Positions 5,498 to 6,742 of a stretch of 6,742 nt of DNA are shown here, piece by piece. The stretch's first letter is position 1, and each line of letters begins with the position of its first letter. The notes below the pieces were generated by a model that ran no database searches, had not been told where the DNA came from, and was given only the letters and a program-made list of their open reading frames with translations. The stretch covers positions 1 to 6,742 of the forward strand of contig DAIEPS010000094.1 of assembly GCA_027348305.1 (NCBI GenBank), in the 5' to 3' direction. The translations under genes and the position numbers were made by a program. The stretch comes from Anaerolineaceae bacterium. GTDB lineage: Bacteria; Chloroflexota; Anaerolineae; Anaerolineales; Anaerolineaceae.

Positions 5498-5523
5498 CAT
5501 TTCTATTATTGTCGAAATGTTTT
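5494..5523. promoter_or_regulatory. Candidate operator (inverted repeat) at the ArsR gene promoter
   Basis: CATTTC (5498-5503), ten bases, GAAATG (5514-5519). The symmetry extends outward by AAA (5494-5496) and TTT (5521-5523) after one mismatch. It overlaps the -10 and the expected start point, the right place for autorepression by a dimeric ArsR-type protein. The role is inferred. Confidence 0.45.
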
Positions 5524-5536
5524 CAAGGAGTTTAAC

Positions 5537-6106
5537 ATGACAGAACAAGAACAACTGGCCGAATTGCTGGCCTTCTTTAAATCATTGGCGGACGAGAACC
5601 GCCTCAAGATCATCGGCCTGCTGGCCCAGCAGCCCACATCCGTGGAAAAACTGGCCGAACTGCTCGGGTTGAGTGTGTCAACCACCTCGCACCACCTGGC
5701 GAGCCTGGCGAAAGCCGGCCTGGTCAGCGCCCGTGCAGAAGGACACTATTACATTTACTCACTGCAAACCGAGACACTTAAAAGCATGTCGCGCCACCTG
5801 CTGCAAGACGAGAACCTGCCCAAACTTTCAGAGGGGCTGGGTGAGGATGCCTTCGACCGCAAGGTGATCTCGAATTTTGTGGATGAAGAGGGGCGCATCA
5901 CCGCCTTCCCCGCCCAGGAGAAGAAACACGTTGTGCTGTTGAAGTACGTGCTCAAGGCTTTCGAGAAGGGTGTGCGTTACCCCGAAAAACAGGTCAACGA
6001 GATCCTTTCGCGCTACAACGAAGACACCGCCCTGCTGCGCCGCGGATTGGTGGAGTACAAGTTCATGTCCCGCGAGGGCGGCGGCGGGGAATATTGGGTG
6101 AATTAA
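5537..6106 (+). CDS. ArsR-family regulator fused to DUF2087
   Basis: A 189-residue two-domain protein. Residues about 8-88 form an ArsR-type winged helix: LAFFKSLADENRLKIIGLLA (11-30), helix-turn-helix with SVSTTSHHLASLAKAGLV (46-63), and wing SARAEGHYYIYSL (64-76). Residues about 108-188 match DUF2087: the FVDEEGRITAFPAQEKK segment (114-130), RYPEKQVNEILSRYNED (147-163), LLRRGLVEY (166-174) and the terminal YW. This fusion is a known architecture in several phyla; the ligand of the DUF2087 part is not known to me. No ELCVCDL-type metal site is present, so metal sensing is unlikely. Start ATG 5537 follows AAGGAG at 5525-5530. It is monocistronic with its own promoter and a candidate operator at 5494-5523, suggesting autoregulation. 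Confidence 0.9.
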   Translation: MTEQEQLAELLAFFKSLADENRLKIIGLLAQQPTSVEKLAELLGLSVSTTSHHLASLAKAGLVSARAEGHYYIYSLQTETLKSMSRHLLQDENLPKLSEGLGEDAFDRKVISNFVDEEGRITAFPAQEKKHVVLLKYVLKAFEKGVRYPEKQVNEILSRYNEDTALLRRGLVEYKFMSREGGGGEYWVN

Positions 6107-6290
6107 ACGAACTTTGTCATTGCGAGCCACGCCAATTTGTAACTGTAATACAGTGATTTGTTACTGGCGTGGCGCGGCAATCCCCAATGAGATCAAAAAG
6201 ATACTTAGTTGGGGAATGCTTCACCCCGTAAGTTCACTGGTGTTTTATAAAACTAATTTGGCGGGGTTCGCAACACTTGCACAGGCAGCA

Positions 6291-6305
6291 AGTGCCAGTG
6301 TGACA
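6291..6305 (+). repeat. 15-base direct repeat, copy 1
   Basis: AGTGCCAGTGTGACA, identical to 6370-6384. It closes the first CGCAACAC...GTGTGACA block. Confidence 0.7.
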
Positions 6306-6369
6306 GTTCATCCATTTGAGGGCTCGCAACACCAGCACTGGCTGCAACATCGTCCCGATGTCCTTCGGG

Positions 6370-6384
6370 AGTGCCAGTGTGACA
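6370..6384 (+). repeat. 15-base direct repeat, copy 2
   Basis: Identical to 6291-6305, 79 bases downstream. It closes the second CGCAACAC...GTGTGACA block, which also contains TCCCGA/TCGGGA (6353-6358, 6365-6370) and CACTGGC/GCCAGTG (6336-6342, 6373-6379). Confidence 0.7.
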
Positions 6385-6406
6385 ATACTTAGTTTCGGAG
6401 AAGCCG

Positions 6407-6742
6407 ATGGAAAATTTAAACAAATCAGCACTCTTTGTGCTTCACAACTACAACAGCTACGCCAACCAACTGGTGCTGAAAACCGCCGCCGCCATGGACG
6501 AAGCCGCATTCACGGCCCAATCCAGCCCGAGCCACGGATCGGTGCAGGCGCTGCTCACTCATATGCTGACCACCGAGTTCTTCTTCCTGGCCCGCAGCGA
6601 GGGCAAGCCGGTCAACCCCAAAGGCGCGCCTGATAAAACCCTCAACCTGCAAGAGATCACCATTGCCTTCAATCAAATCGCGGATGAACGCTCCAAGTAT
6701 CTTAACTGGGTGACCGAGGAAAAACTGTTGGAGATCATCGAG
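6407..6742 (+). CDS. DinB-family protein, N-terminal part (runs off the window)
   Basis: From ATG 6407 the frame stays open to the last base (112 residues, no stop). The start is preceded by GGAG at 6397-6400. The protein begins MENLNKSALFVLHNYN, then SYANQLVLKTAAAMDEAAF, SSPSHGSVQALLTHMLTTEFFFLAR and later QIADERSKYLNWV. This is the pattern of the DinB four-helix bundle: an opening YNxYAN helix, then a second helix with a metal-binding His in the LTHML/E segment. DinB-like proteins (about 150-170 residues) include thiol-dependent S-transferases and damage-inducible proteins of unknown substrate. The remaining His ligands would lie beyond the edge. The upstream gap is repeat DNA, so the promoter is unclear. 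Confidence 0.72.
   Translation, partial: MENLNKSALFVLHNYNSYANQLVLKTAAAMDEAAFTAQSSPSHGSVQALLTHMLTTEFFFLARSEGKPVNPKGAPDKTLNLQEITIAFNQIADERSKYLNWVTEEKLLEIIE

Larger units (their letters stand above)
6114..6385. repeat. Palindromic repeat element with interrupted terminal inverted repeat
   Basis: The left end TTGTCATTGCGAG (6114-6126) has its exact complement on the right split in two: CTCGCAA (6323-6329) and TGACAA (6380-6385), separated by 50 bases. Inside lie further palindromes: GCCACGCC/GGCGTGGC (6126-6133, 6166-6173), ACTGT/ACAGT (6142-6146, 6150-6154), CCCCAA/TTGGGG (6182-6187, 6209-6214), ACCCCG/CGGGGT (6223-6228, 6262-6267), GTTTTATAAAAC (6242-6253) and CACTTGC/GCAAGTG (6274-6280, 6288-6294). 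It encodes no credible protein. GTCATTGCGAG-type ends are familiar to me as dispersed repeats in several bacterial phyla (recollection). It fills almost the whole 300-base gap between two genes; I see no strong promoter in it. Confidence 0.65.

Noticed and set aside
6114..6392. Small frame on the plus strand in the repeat region
   Set aside because: It is built from palindromic repeats, has no ribosome site and gives a protein without recognisable features.
6107..6406. CRISPR array
   Set aside because: Repeats are few, unequal in spacing and nested as palindromes, with no spacer pattern and no cas gene nearby.

Overview
The window looks like a stretch of a mid-GC bacterial chromosome, probably assembled from a metagenome. 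A Chloroflexota (Anaerolineae-type) host is my best guess. It rests only on overall gene style (M3 oligoendopeptidase, ArsR-DUF2087 fusion, HTH_34 regulator, DinB protein, GTCATTGCGAG-type palindromic repeats), with no marker gene to prove it. The first ~150 bases do not fit: in the open frame they encode the C-terminal part of the flagellar motor protein FliG, of alphaproteobacterial flavour. They run without a stop into the second half of an HD-domain phosphohydrolase. The simplest reading is a chimeric contig end.

Layout. 1-1324 (+): the FliG/HD hybrid frame, then an inositol-monophosphatase-family enzyme 2 bases downstream. 1333-1951 (-): a MntA/HepT type nucleotidyltransferase/HEPN toxin-antitoxin pair in an AT-rich island (about 37% GC by hand count over 1321-1980, against about 57% in sampled lines of the neighbouring enzyme). 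The antitoxin is intact; the toxin frame is broken by one missing base in a homopolymer. 2009-2943 (-): a six-helix membrane protein and a small HTH_34 winged-helix regulator, joined by an ATGA overlap and preceded by a good promoter with a perfect inverted repeat just downstream of it. 2944-3163: divergent promoter region with several inverted repeats. 3164-4936 (+): complete M3-family oligoendopeptidase F. 5001-5417 (+): four-helix membrane protein of unknown function, closed by a strong intrinsic terminator. 5537-6106 (+): ArsR-type regulator fused to DUF2087, with its own promoter and a candidate operator. 6107-6406: a non-coding, palindrome-rich repeat region. 6407-6742 (+): start of a DinB-family protein that runs off the end.

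Working together: the HD/IMPase, membrane protein/HTH_34 and MntA/HepT pairs each look co-transcribed; the other genes are ordinary single units. I see no clear new multi-gene system. The points most worth checking are the FliG/HD junction, the frameshifted HepT, the putative operator of the membrane protein/HTH_34 operon, and the interrupted terminal inverted repeat at 6114-6385.
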